Shown here one piece after another: positions 1-8,420 of a stretch of DNA of 64,000 nt. Source of the stretch: Schauerella fraxinea (GTDB lineage Bacteria; Pseudomonadota; Gammaproteobacteria; Burkholderiales; Burkholderiaceae_B); assembly GCA_030849945.1 (NCBI GenBank), contig JAVDKK010000001.1, forward strand, positions 806,001 through 870,000, written 5' to 3'. The notes under the pieces were generated by a model, which did not search any database, was not told the DNA's origin, and was given only the letters and a program-made list of their open reading frames with translations. Position numbers and translations under genes: made by a program. Position 1 is the first letter of the stretch; each line of letters opens with the position of its first letter.

Positions 1-395
1 ACGGTGCCCAGTGCCTCGCCCTGTAGCGTGACGATGGGGGCACCCGCGTAAAAGCGGATATGTGGCGGGCCCAGCACCAGTGGACTCTGCGAGAACCGGG
101 TATCCACCGACGTGTCTTCAACCACCAGCACATCGGCGGGCGTGAGGATGGCGTGCGCGCAAAAGGCGAAGTCGCGGTGCGTTTCGCGCACATCCAGGCC
201 GATACAGGCCTTGAACCATTGGCGCTCGCGATCCACCAGCGACACCAATGCAATGGGCGCGCTGCACAACGCCGCGGCGAGTGACACGACGTCGTCAAAA
301 GCCCGTTCGTCGGGCGTGTCCAGAATAGCAAGTTCGGTGAGTGCAGCCACGCGACGATCGTCATCGGGCGGGAGGGCGGCGGGCTGGTGAACCAT
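1..395 (-). CDS. GAF-domain sensor protein, C-terminus beyond the window
   Basis: Reading leftward from the ATG at 395 the frame stays open for 131 codons to the window edge, so this is the N-terminal part of a longer protein. The residues form a typical bacterial GAF domain: LVDRERQWFKACIGLD, then FCAHAIL, then a VVEDTSVDTRF-like stretch and HIRFYAGAP. This GAF subtype usually sits at the N-terminus of sensor histidine kinases or diguanylate cyclases, but the output domain is not in view. There is no signal peptide or membrane segment, so it should be cytosolic. It is divergent from the catabolic operon that starts at 806. Confidence 0.8.
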   Translation of the reverse strand, partial: MVHQPAALPPDDDRRVAALTELAILDTPDERAFDDVVSLAAALCSAPIALVSLVDRERQWFKACIGLDVRETHRDFAFCAHAILTPADVLVVEDTSVDTRFSQSPLVLGPPHIRFYAGAPIVTLQGEALGT

Positions 396-805
396 GTGCA
401 GTGCAATCCTTTCGGGGTAAAGCGCGCGTCCCGGTAGTGAAATCATGGGCGCGCAAGATGGAACGCAGTGCGTGGAAAGACGTCAGCGTGAGTCTACCGC
501 CTGCACGGCGGGTGTTTGGCAAAAGTCGCCACCCGCAGGCCGTTTTCTAGTGTCGCTCAGCAATGATCGGGCCGCAATTCGTCCTTTCGCCTCATCCCTG
601 TTTTTTCTTGACGGGCGCAATCGGGCAGGTCTACTATCGATACTAGTTTGTACGGACAAAGTATTAAAGCAATCAAACTATCGAGACATGTATCGCGACT
701 GGTGTGGCCGTTTCAGGCGTTTTGCCGCTTGAATGACTACGCGCCGAAGTCCATCGCAGGCGGAGGCGATCCAGTTCGAAGCACCCCCAGGCTCAAGGAG
801 AACTC
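396..805. other. Intergenic region between the GAF gene and the catabolic operon
   Basis: These 410 bases lie between divergent genes. I see no convincing coding frame: the short open frames here lack family resemblance and ribosome sites. The right half holds the promoter and palindrome annotated at 608-666. A good ribosome site (AAGGAG) lies just upstream of the ATG at 806. Confidence 0.6.
608..666 (+). promoter_or_regulatory. Promoter with palindromic operator, probable GntR target
   Basis: TTGACG (608-613) and TACTAT (632-637) are separated by 18 bp and look like a sigma70 -35/-10 pair, placing transcription start near 644. An inverted repeat, TTTGT-ACGG-ACAAA (647-660), overlaps that start. 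Its symmetry extends outward with TA.TA at 641-645 and matching bases at 662-666. A repressor here would block initiation. The likely binder is the HutC-type GntR protein encoded at 6276-7106 in the same operon, because palindromes with short spacers suit GntR dimers. The sequence is seen directly; the pairing is inference. Confidence 0.55.
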
Positions 806-1309
806 ATGATTACCGCTGTTGAAATCGCCCCCAATCGCTATCGCGCCGTGTACGGTCGTTTCTTTGAAGACTTCAATGTGGGCGACGTGTACGAACATCG
901 CCCGGGACGCACGATCACCGATGCCGACAACATTCAGTTTTCGTTGTTGACCATGAATTACCACCCCATGCATTGCGATGCTGCGTATGCCGCCAAGAGC
1001 GAATTCGGCAAGTTGCTGGTGAGCAGCGGGCTCACAGTGGCGGTCGTGTTGGGCCTGACGGTCAATGACGTCAGCGCGCAAGCCGTGGCCAATCTGGGCT
1101 GGAAGGACATCACGCTTACCCATCCCGTGTTTGCCGGCGACACGCTGTATGCCGAGTCGGAAGTGCTCGACAAGCGCGAATCCAAGTCGCGCCCCAAGCA
1201 GGGGATCGTGACCGTACGCAGTAGCGCCACCAATCAAGACGGCGCCAAGATCATGACTTTCGAAAGGACGTTCCTGGTATCCAAGCGCGGTCACGGCGTG
1301 GGCGACTGA
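806..1309 (+). CDS. MaoC-family enoyl-CoA hydratase/dehydratase
   Basis: A 167-residue single hot-dog-fold protein of the MaoC family, which adds water to or removes it from 2-enoyl-CoA thioesters. The stretch FFEDFNVGDVYEH (19-31) is the usual start of this subgroup, and the active-site region holds N51, H53 and H56 (NYHPMH). AAGGAG precedes the ATG at a good distance. It is the first gene of a plus-strand operon with an acyl-CoA dehydrogenase, a CaiB CoA-transferase and a CitE-like lyase. That context suggests it hydrates a dicarboxylyl-CoA such as mesaconyl-CoA or itaconyl-CoA. The family call is firm; the substrate is inference. Confidence 0.85.
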   Translation: MITAVEIAPNRYRAVYGRFFEDFNVGDVYEHRPGRTITDADNIQFSLLTMNYHPMHCDAAYAAKSEFGKLLVSSGLTVAVVLGLTVNDVSAQAVANLGWKDITLTHPVFAGDTLYAESEVLDKRESKSRPKQGIVTVRSSATNQDGAKIMTFERTFLVSKRGHGVGD

Positions 1310-1334
1310 CCCCCCGCCAATGAGGAGACAAATA

Positions 1335-2312
1335 ATGAATAAGAAAATGATTGGCGCCGCAATGACGGCGCTCACCCTCGGTTTGGGCGCGATCGCGCCC
1401 GCGATGGCCGCAGACTACCCGTCCAAACCGCTACGCATCGTGGTGGGCTTTCCGCCTGGCCAGGCGACGGACATCATCGCGCGCCTGGTGGCCAAAAAGC
1501 TCGAAGAGGGCCTGAAGCAGCCCGTTGTGGTCGAGAACAAGCCGGGTGCCGGTGGCATTATCGGCACCGAGCAAGTCATCCGTGCCGAGCCCGATGGTTA
1601 TACGCTGCTGGTAAGTTCCAGCGGCCCGCTCGCCATCAATCCCAGCCTGTACAAGAACATCTCCTACGATCCGCTGCGCGACCTGGCGCCGATATCTGAA
1701 ATCGCCGTGGTGCCGCTGTTCCTGGCGGTGACGAACAATTCAAAAGCGAAAACGGCCGCCGATCTGGTGAAGATGGCGAAGGCGCAACCGGGCAAGCTCA
1801 ACTATGCCTCTGGCGGCAGCGGCGTGACCAGCCATCTCACGATGGAGTTGTTCAAGCACGCGCAGCAATTCGATATGCAGCATGTGCCCTACAAGGGCAG
1901 TCCCGCCGCCGTCACCGATCTGATCGGCGGACAGGTGGAAGCGATGATCGACACGGGCCCCGCGCTGATCGGCAACGCGCAAAGCGGCAAGCTGCGTCTG
2001 CTGGCAGTGGCCAGCGAAAAGCGCAACGCCGCCGTGCCGGATGTACCGACGATGGCGGAAGCCGGCATGGGCGATTTCATTGCACCGGCGTGGATCAGCA
2101 TCATGGCGCCCGCCAAGACGCCCAAGCCGGTGATCGACAAGCTCTATGCCACGCTGCAGAAGGTGTGGGCCGAGCCTGATGTGACCAAGACCCTGAATGC
2201 GCTGGGGGCGGAACCCATCCTGAAGACGCCCGACGAAACGCGCGCGTATGTACAGGCCGAAATTACCAAATGGGCAGAGGCCGTAAAGCTGTCCGGAGCG
2301 AGAGTGGATTGA
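1335..2312 (+). CDS. Bug-family periplasmic solute receptor (TctC-like)
   Basis: A 325-residue tripartite tricarboxylate transporter receptor. I chose the ATG at 1335 rather than the one at 1320 because GAGGAG sits 7 bases upstream of it. Residues 1-25 are a Sec signal peptide ending AMA before ADYPSKPLR. Family landmarks follow: GFPPGQATD, VVENKPGAGG, DGYTLL, VPYKG and a PDVPT motif. Bug proteins usually bind small carboxylates. No TctA/TctB membrane partners are nearby, so it either works with a distant permease or serves as a binding or sensing protein. The position inside the operon suggests it binds the cluster's substrate. Confidence 0.9.
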   Translation: MNKKMIGAAMTALTLGLGAIAPAMAADYPSKPLRIVVGFPPGQATDIIARLVAKKLEEGLKQPVVVENKPGAGGIIGTEQVIRAEPDGYTLLVSSSGPLAINPSLYKNISYDPLRDLAPISEIAVVPLFLAVTNNSKAKTAADLVKMAKAQPGKLNYASGGSGVTSHLTMELFKHAQQFDMQHVPYKGSPAAVTDLIGGQVEAMIDTGPALIGNAQSGKLRLLAVASEKRNAAVPDVPTMAEAGMGDFIAPAWISIMAPAKTPKPVIDKLYATLQKVWAEPDVTKTLNALGAEPILKTPDETRAYVQAEITKWAEAVKLSGARVD

Positions 2313-2313
2313 T

Positions 2314-3744
2314 ATGACACACGCAGATACCGCACTGACTGAACACCTTCCTGGCTTGTCCGCCGATCTGGCGGCCTACGCCGCAGATTTCAAATTGGCG
2401 GATGTGCCGCCCGACGTGCAGTCGCGCGCCGCACACCTGATGCTCGATGCGTTGGGCATCGGGTTGGCCTCCACGGGCTACGACTACGCGCACCGCACGT
2501 TGGCTGCCATGCAGGAACTGGCGGGCGGCGCGATGGCGCAGGACCCCAAAGGCGTGCCGGTGATCGGCATGGCGGTCAACCTGCCCATGCGCGACGCCGC
2601 CATCGTCAACGCCGTCATGATTCATGGCCTGGACTACGACGACACGCATCCCAGCGGCGTGATTCACGCCACCGCGTCGGTGTTGCCGGCTGCGTTGAGC
2701 GTGGGTGCGGCCCACGACGCCAGCGGCGCAGACGTGCTGGGCGCCTACATTCTGGGCGCAGAAATCGCGATTCGCATTGCGTCGGCAGCGCGCGGCGGAT
2801 TTCATCAAGTGGGCTTTCACCCCACCGGTCTCATCGGTGCGTTCGGTTGCACGTTCGCCGCTGGTCATCTGATGAAGCTCAACGCTGATCAACTGCGCGA
2901 CGCGCAGGGCATCGTACTTTCCATGGCGTCGGGCAGCCTTGAGTTTCTGCAAGATGGCGCATGGACCAAACGGCTTCATCCGGGCTGGGCCGCGCACGCG
3001 GGCATCACCGCAGCCACGTTGGCCAAACACGGCTTCGTGGGCACGCGCGCAGCGTATGAAGGCCGATTCGGCTTGTACGCCAGTCACCTGGGCGAACTGA
3101 ATGCCAAGACCGATCTATCGTTGGTGACGGCGGGCTTGGGTGAGGTATGGGAAACGCTCAACGTAGCGGTCAAGCCGATTCCGGCGTGTCATTTCGTGCA
3201 TGCGTGCGCGGATGCGTCGGGCGCCTTGCACGCGGAGATCGGCGAGGCCGAGATCGTGCGTGTGGTGGCGAAGGTGCCGGAAGGCACGATGAAAATCGTG
3301 TGCGAGCCGGACGACAAAAAGAAGCGGCCCGCCAACGCTTATGAGGCGCAGTTCAGCATTCCCTATGCTGTGGCGACCGGCTTGTTGAAAGGGCGCTTCT
3401 CGCTCGATGCATTGGAAGAGAGCGCCTATACCGATGCAGCCACGTTGGCACTGGCACGTCGCGTTACGTGCGAAGCCGACCCGCAGGCGGAGTTTCCGCG
3501 TTTCTATTCGGGCGATGTCACCGTCGAACTGGCGGATGGCCGCACGCTGCATCACCGCGAGCACATCAATCGCGGCGCACCAGGCCGGCCCATCACGGAT
3601 GACGACGTGCGCATCAAGTTTCACGAGAACGCGGCACGCGCCGTGTCGCGCGACCGCGCGCAAGCGATCGAGCGCGCCGTGCTCGGCATCGCGATCGGCG
3701 GCACGCGCGATCTGATGCGTCTTCTGGGCGAACGCGCGCAATAG
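2314..3744 (+). CDS. MmgE/PrpD family protein
   Basis: A 476-residue member of the family that includes 2-methylcitrate dehydratase (PrpD), cis-aconitate decarboxylase and iminodisuccinate epimerase. The signature HGLDYDDTH lies at 104-112 and is followed by a typical Pro/His-rich segment (HPTGLIGAFG, LHPGWAAH). The start is only one base after the Bug stop codon, so the two are translationally linked. The family acts on branched tricarboxylic or dicarboxylic acids. Within this operon a dehydratase, isomerase or decarboxylase that feeds a C5 dicarboxylate to the CoA enzymes is plausible. I cannot tell which reaction from sequence alone. Confidence 0.85.
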   Translation: MTHADTALTEHLPGLSADLAAYAADFKLADVPPDVQSRAAHLMLDALGIGLASTGYDYAHRTLAAMQELAGGAMAQDPKGVPVIGMAVNLPMRDAAIVNAVMIHGLDYDDTHPSGVIHATASVLPAALSVGAAHDASGADVLGAYILGAEIAIRIASAARGGFHQVGFHPTGLIGAFGCTFAAGHLMKLNADQLRDAQGIVLSMASGSLEFLQDGAWTKRLHPGWAAHAGITAATLAKHGFVGTRAAYEGRFGLYASHLGELNAKTDLSLVTAGLGEVWETLNVAVKPIPACHFVHACADASGALHAEIGEAEIVRVVAKVPEGTMKIVCEPDDKKKRPANAYEAQFSIPYAVATGLLKGRFSLDALEESAYTDAATLALARRVTCEADPQAEFPRFYSGDVTVELADGRTLHHREHINRGAPGRPITDDDVRIKFHENAARAVSRDRAQAIERAVLGIAIGGTRDLMRLLGERAQ

Positions 3745-3847
3745 CGCAGCAAGCAGAGGCAGTCAGGAACACACCCAGGAAGCGCGGCCGAACGAAACCC
3801 TCGACCAGCGCACCTCATCACGAATCATCGAATCGACGGAAACCATC

Positions 3848-5008
3848 ATGAACGCACCCATGCACGATCAGGAACAGGAAACACTGATACTCGATATGCT
3901 CGACCGCTTTTTGAAGGTCGAGGTATTGCCGCACGTCCATCACCTCGAGCACGACGATATCTATCCGCATGAGATCGTCGAGAAGATGAAAGAGATGGGC
4001 TTGTTCGGCTGCATGATCGATCCCGAGTACGGCGGGTTGGGCCTCTCCACGCTCACCTACGCCAAGATCATCGAGCGCATGTCGCGGGTGTGGATGTCGA
4101 TTTCGGGCATCATCAACTCGCACGTGATCATGGCGATGGCTGTGCAGCGCTTCGGCACCGAAGCGCAAAAGCAGTCTTACCTGCCGCGCTTTGCCACGGG
4201 CGAATTGCGCGGCGGCATCGGCCTGACCGAACCCGATTGCGGCACCGATCTGCAAGCCATCCGCACGGTGGCCAAGCGCGACGGCGATCACTACGTGGTC
4301 AACGGCAACAAGATGTGGATCACCAATAGCCAGGAAGGCAACATCATCGCCTTGCTCGTGAAAACGGATACCACCGCGCAACCGCGTCACAAAGGCATGA
4401 GTTTGCTGCTGGCCGAAAAAGGCCCCGGCTTCATCGTGAGCAAGAAGCTCGAGAAGCTCGGCTACAAGGGCATCGATACGTGCGCGTTGGCGTTCGAGGA
4501 TTACAAGGTGCCGGTCGAGCGTTTGATCGGCGGCGTGGAAGGGCGCGGCCTGCAGCAGGTGTTGGGCGGGCTGGAACTCGGCCGCATCAACGTCGCCGCG
4601 CGTGGCCTGGGCGTGGCACAAGCCGCGCTGGACGAGGCGTTGGCCTATTCGCAAACGCGCAAAACCTTCGGCAAGCCGATTTGCGAGCATCAAGCCATTC
4701 AGCTCAAGCTGGGCGAGATGGCCACGCGCACGCAAGCCTCGAGGCTGTTGACGTATGCGGCGGCCGAAGCGTTCGATCGCGGCGAACGTGTGGATATGGA
4801 AGCCGGCATGGCGAAGTACTTCGCCACCGAAGCGGCGATGGAAAACGCGCATGAAGCGATGCGTATTTTCGGCGGCTATGGCTACTCGAAGGAATACAAC
4901 GTCGAGCGCCTGTATCGCGATGCGCCGCTGCTCACCATCGGCGAAGGCACGAACGAACTGCAACGCATCATCATCGCCAAGCAAATGATCGAAAGGAACC
5001 CGGTATGA
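3848..5008 (+). CDS. Acyl-CoA dehydrogenase
   Basis: A 386-residue, typical-length FAD acyl-CoA dehydrogenase. Visible family motifs are GLTEPDCGTD and KMWITNSQEG for FAD and substrate contacts, YSQTRKTFGKPI in the C-terminal helical domain, and GEGTNELQR, where the Glu is at the usual catalytic-base position. It would oxidise an acyl-CoA to the 2-enoyl-CoA that the MaoC protein could hydrate. It follows the PrpD-like gene after a 103-base gap and its stop overlaps the next start as ATGA. A dicarboxylyl-CoA such as methylsuccinyl-CoA is a possible substrate by context only. Confidence 0.9.
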   Translation: MNAPMHDQEQETLILDMLDRFLKVEVLPHVHHLEHDDIYPHEIVEKMKEMGLFGCMIDPEYGGLGLSTLTYAKIIERMSRVWMSISGIINSHVIMAMAVQRFGTEAQKQSYLPRFATGELRGGIGLTEPDCGTDLQAIRTVAKRDGDHYVVNGNKMWITNSQEGNIIALLVKTDTTAQPRHKGMSLLLAEKGPGFIVSKKLEKLGYKGIDTCALAFEDYKVPVERLIGGVEGRGLQQVLGGLELGRINVAARGLGVAQAALDEALAYSQTRKTFGKPICEHQAIQLKLGEMATRTQASRLLTYAAAEAFDRGERVDMEAGMAKYFATEAAMENAHEAMRIFGGYGYSKEYNVERLYRDAPLLTIGEGTNELQRIIIAKQMIERNPV

Positions 5009-6216
5009 ATGCCCCCCAATCGCAGGCCGTCACGCTGCCATTGCCTCTGGCCGGCGTGCGCATCATCGCCATCGAGCAATACGGCGCCGGACCGTTCGGC
5101 ACACAACACCTGGCGGATCTTGGCGCGGAGGTCATCAAGATCGAGAACCCGGGCGACGGGGGAGACGTGGGCCGTGTCGTGGGGCCGCATTACTTCGGCC
5201 CCGGCGATAGCCACTTCTACCAATCGTTCAACCGCAACAAGAAAAGCCTGACGCTCAATCTCAAGGCGCCGGAGGCGCGTGAGGTACTGCGGCGATTGGC
5301 GGCCGATGCCGATGTGGTGTTCAACAACCTGCGCGGCGATCTGCCGGCCAAGCTCGGTCTCACCTACGCCGATCTGAAAGATGTGAATCCGCAACTGGTG
5401 TGCGGGCACTTGTCGGCCTATGGCCGTGAGGGTTCTCGCGCGGCGTGGCCAGGTTACGACTATCTGATGCAGGCCGAAGCGGGGTATCTCTCCGTCACGG
5501 GCGAGGCCGATGGTCCGCCATCGCGCATGGGCCTGTCGATGATCGATTTCATGACCGGCACGACGGCCGCCATGGGACTGCTTGCCGGCGTGATCGGGGC
5601 GCGTGCCACCGGCATCGGACGCGATGTGGATGTGAGCCTGTTCGACGTGGCCTTGCACAACCTGACGTATGTGGCCACCTGGTACCTGAACAAGGGCGTG
5701 GAAATCGGACGCGAGAAGCGATCGAGCCATCCGTCGCTCACGCCCAGCCAGCTGTACCGCACGAAAGACGGCTGGATTTTCCTGATGTGCAATAAGGAAA
5801 AATTCTGGCCGGTGCTGTGCGAGGCGATCGGCAAGCCCGAGTGGGCACAAGGCGGCGATTACGTCGACTTCAAGGCACGCCTGGCGCATCGCGATCAACT
5901 CACCGAAGATCTGGACGCGGTGTTGTCGTCGGACACTACCGAGACCTGGATGAAGCGTTTCGCGGGCCGCGTGCCGGCGTCGCCCGTGTACACCGTGGCC
6001 GAAGCGTTGGACAATCCCTTCGTGGCCGAACGTGAAAACGTGTTGACGTTGCAGCATCCGAGCGGGCCGATCAAAACGGTGGCGTCGCCCGTGCGGGCCG
6101 GAGGCTGGCCCGATCGGCCCGCGCCTACCTTGGGCGAGCACAGCGAAGAGATTCTGGCTGAGGCAGGTTACGATGCAGAAGCCATCGCGGCACTGCGCGC
6201 CAGCTCGGCCATCTGA
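5005..6216 (+). CDS. CaiB/BaiF family (class III) CoA-transferase
   Basis: A 403-residue class III CoA-transferase, which moves CoA from a donor thioester such as succinyl-CoA to an organic acid. The N-terminal half has the family's LADLGAEVIKIENP; the catalytic aspartate is D181 in SMIDFMTG. Near the C-terminus is the usual RAGGWPDRPAPTLGEHSEE. It overlaps the acyl-CoA dehydrogenase gene by four bases. In the operon it is the best candidate for the activating enzyme that makes the CoA ester used by the dehydrogenase, hydratase and lyase. Confidence 0.9.
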   Translation: MNAPQSQAVTLPLPLAGVRIIAIEQYGAGPFGTQHLADLGAEVIKIENPGDGGDVGRVVGPHYFGPGDSHFYQSFNRNKKSLTLNLKAPEAREVLRRLAADADVVFNNLRGDLPAKLGLTYADLKDVNPQLVCGHLSAYGREGSRAAWPGYDYLMQAEAGYLSVTGEADGPPSRMGLSMIDFMTGTTAAMGLLAGVIGARATGIGRDVDVSLFDVALHNLTYVATWYLNKGVEIGREKRSSHPSLTPSQLYRTKDGWIFLMCNKEKFWPVLCEAIGKPEWAQGGDYVDFKARLAHRDQLTEDLDAVLSSDTTETWMKRFAGRVPASPVYTVAEALDNPFVAERENVLTLQHPSGPIKTVASPVRAGGWPDRPAPTLGEHSEEILAEAGYDAEAIAALRASSAI

Positions 6217-6275
6217 GCGACGGCGCCGCCGCGACAGCACTTCCGTCAAGACAACGACCGCGGCGACGCGACGCT

Positions 6276-7106
6276 ATGGCCACACGCCTTACTTCTCCTA
6301 TTCCCGCCGGGCGCACGCCGGGCCTCACCGGCGCGCAACCGCGCTACCTGCAACTGGCACAGACGCTGTACAACGAGATCGAATCTGGCAAGTATCCCAT
6401 CGGGGCGCTGGTGCCCACCGAGTTCGATCTATGCGAGCAGTTCGGCGTGAGCCGCTTTACCGCCCGCGAGGCCGTCAAGCGGCTCGTGCAGTTGGGGATG
6501 GTGGTGCGGCAACCCGGCGTGGGCACGCGTGTGTGCGCCCGCACCGCCAACGCGAGCTACAACCAGAACATCACTGGCGTGGCCGACCTGTATCAGTACG
6601 CCACCGATACCACGTTGTCGATTGACCGCCGCGAGACGGTGGAGATCGAGCCCGCGCAGGCGGAGATGCTCGAGGGCTCGCGCGGCGAGACGTGGCTGCA
6701 CATGCACGGCCGCCGATTCACGAGCGGTCAGGCGCTGCCGATCTGTGTGACCGAGCTGTGGCTGCATCCGGCATTTCGGTCGATCAAGGGACTGACCGGC
6801 CGGCTCGATCGCGCCGTGCATGCCATCGTCGAAGAACAATTCGGCGAGTCGATCGGTTCGGTTGAGCAAGAGATTCGCGCGGTGCTGCTGGATCGCGACG
6901 CTGCGACCAGTCTGGATGCACCGCTGCATAGCGCCGGTCTGAAGGTCGTGCGCCGCTATCGCAATCGGCGCGGCCAGTTGATCGAACACACGACCAGCGT
7001 GCATCCGGCGGATCGTTTTCACTACACCACCACCTTTCAGCGCGATTGGCAGATGGCCGGCGCCGAAGCCGTGGCCGAACCCGGTGCACGCAAGGCTGCA
7101 AAATGA
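6276..7106 (+). CDS. GntR-family (HutC subfamily) transcriptional regulator
   Basis: A 276-residue regulator. Residues 24-90 form the GntR winged helix (LAQTLYNEIESG, LPTEFDL-like, then FGVSRFTAREAVKRL and GVGTRV). The rest is a UTRA effector domain with a typical ICVTELWLHPAF segment and a C-terminal RYRNRRGQLIEHTTS, so it belongs to the HutC group. It lies within the operon between the CoA-transferase and the MFS gene and overlaps the latter by ATGA. The palindrome at 641-666 in front of the operon is a likely target, giving autoregulation relieved by a pathway acid or CoA ester. Confidence 0.88.
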   Translation: MATRLTSPIPAGRTPGLTGAQPRYLQLAQTLYNEIESGKYPIGALVPTEFDLCEQFGVSRFTAREAVKRLVQLGMVVRQPGVGTRVCARTANASYNQNITGVADLYQYATDTTLSIDRRETVEIEPAQAEMLEGSRGETWLHMHGRRFTSGQALPICVTELWLHPAFRSIKGLTGRLDRAVHAIVEEQFGESIGSVEQEIRAVLLDRDAATSLDAPLHSAGLKVVRRYRNRRGQLIEHTTSVHPADRFHYTTTFQRDWQMAGAEAVAEPGARKAAK

Positions 7107-8335
7107 CACGCGAACCCTCGGGGTGGATCGTTCTGGTGGCCACGACGATGGTGCAGTCGCTCGTGGCGATGGCGCTATTGACGTTGCCCGTGATTGCGCC
7201 GGTGGTGGCGTTGGCCATGGGCGTGTCGCCCGCCTACGTGGGCCTGTATGTGGCGATCGTATATGCCGGTGCGATGGTGGCGAGCCTGGTCGCAGGTGGC
7301 GCGGTGCGGCGCTACGGCGCGATTCGACTGAGCCAGATCGGCCTGGTGTTGTGCGCGATCGGGTTGCTGCTTTGTACGTTGCCGTACGTACCGACCATGG
7401 TGCTGGGCGCCGCGCTGATCGGCTTCGGTTACGGGCCGATCACGCCCGCCAGTTCGCATCTGCTGATTCGCAATACGCCGGCGCATCGCATGTCATTGGT
7501 GTTTTCGATCAAGCAAACGGGCGTGCCCCTGGGCGGCATGCTGGCCGGTGCGATCGTGCCGGGGCTGCAGGTGCTGATCGGCTGGCAATGGGCATTTGCT
7601 GCCGTCGCCATGGCGTCGCTGGTGTGTGCGGTCGCCGTGCAACCCCTGTGCGGCAGCCTCGACAGCGATCGCGATCCCGCGCACCCCGTGTCGTTCGGAC
7701 GCGGTTTTTGGGGCCCGATCCGTCTGGTGTTGAGCCGCCGCAGTCTGGCGGTGCTGGCGGCGTGTTCGTTCTTGCTGTCCATCATTCAACTCTCGCTCAC
7801 CACGTATGTGGCGACGTTCCTGCATGAAGATTTACTGATCAATCTCGTCACGGCCGGCTTCATTCTCGCCGTGTCGCAATTGGCTGGGGTAACCGGTCGA
7901 CTGGTCTGGGGATACATTTCGGATCGCTATCTGGGGGCGCCCCGCATGCTCGCGGTACTGGCTGCGCTCGTGGCCTTGAGCGGGTTGGCCACGGCGTTCA
8001 TGGTGCCCGGCACGTCCACGGTGTTGCTGCTGGTCGTGCTGTCTGTGTTCGGCGCCAGTGCCATCGGCTGGAATGGTGTGTACCTCGCCGAAGTTGCACG
8101 CCAGGCGCCGGCGGGACAGACCAGCGTCGCCACGGGCGGCGCGCTGGCATTTACGTTTTTGGGCGTGGTGGTGGGGCCGCCGATATTCGGCGCGATCGCC
8201 AGTGCCGCCGGCAGTTATGGCCTGGCCTATGCCTCGTTGATCGTGCCGGCCGCGCTCTGTTTCGCGTTGACCCTGGGCTTTCGGAAGGCGTTTGTGCCGG
8301 CGGCTTCCGCACCCACCGCTTCCGCTGGCGAATAG
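7103..8335 (+). CDS. MFS transporter, probable organic-acid carrier
   Basis: A 410-residue major facilitator protein with about twelve hydrophobic segments and a central cytoplasmic loop near residues 195-215. I start it at the ATG at 7103, which overlaps the GntR stop (ATGA); the longer frame from 7046 lies inside the GntR gene. The first helix begins at WIVLVATTMVQSLVAMALL. It resembles CynX/NarK-like or oxalate/formate-type carriers in general layout, but no family-specific motif fixes the substrate. The operon position implies uptake of the acid degraded by this cluster. Confidence 0.82.
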   Translation: MTREPSGWIVLVATTMVQSLVAMALLTLPVIAPVVALAMGVSPAYVGLYVAIVYAGAMVASLVAGGAVRRYGAIRLSQIGLVLCAIGLLLCTLPYVPTMVLGAALIGFGYGPITPASSHLLIRNTPAHRMSLVFSIKQTGVPLGGMLAGAIVPGLQVLIGWQWAFAAVAMASLVCAVAVQPLCGSLDSDRDPAHPVSFGRGFWGPIRLVLSRRSLAVLAACSFLLSIIQLSLTTYVATFLHEDLLINLVTAGFILAVSQLAGVTGRLVWGYISDRYLGAPRMLAVLAALVALSGLATAFMVPGTSTVLLLVVLSVFGASAIGWNGVYLAEVARQAPAGQTSVATGGALAFTFLGVVVGPPIFGAIASAAGSYGLAYASLIVPAALCFALTLGFRKAFVPAASAPTASAGE

Positions 8336-8420
8336 ATCGGGGGCATTGGCGCAGATAAAACGTCAGCCCCGGTGAACTTCCCTCGCAGCCGCATTCGTTG
8401 AACCAATAAAAGGAGACTGC

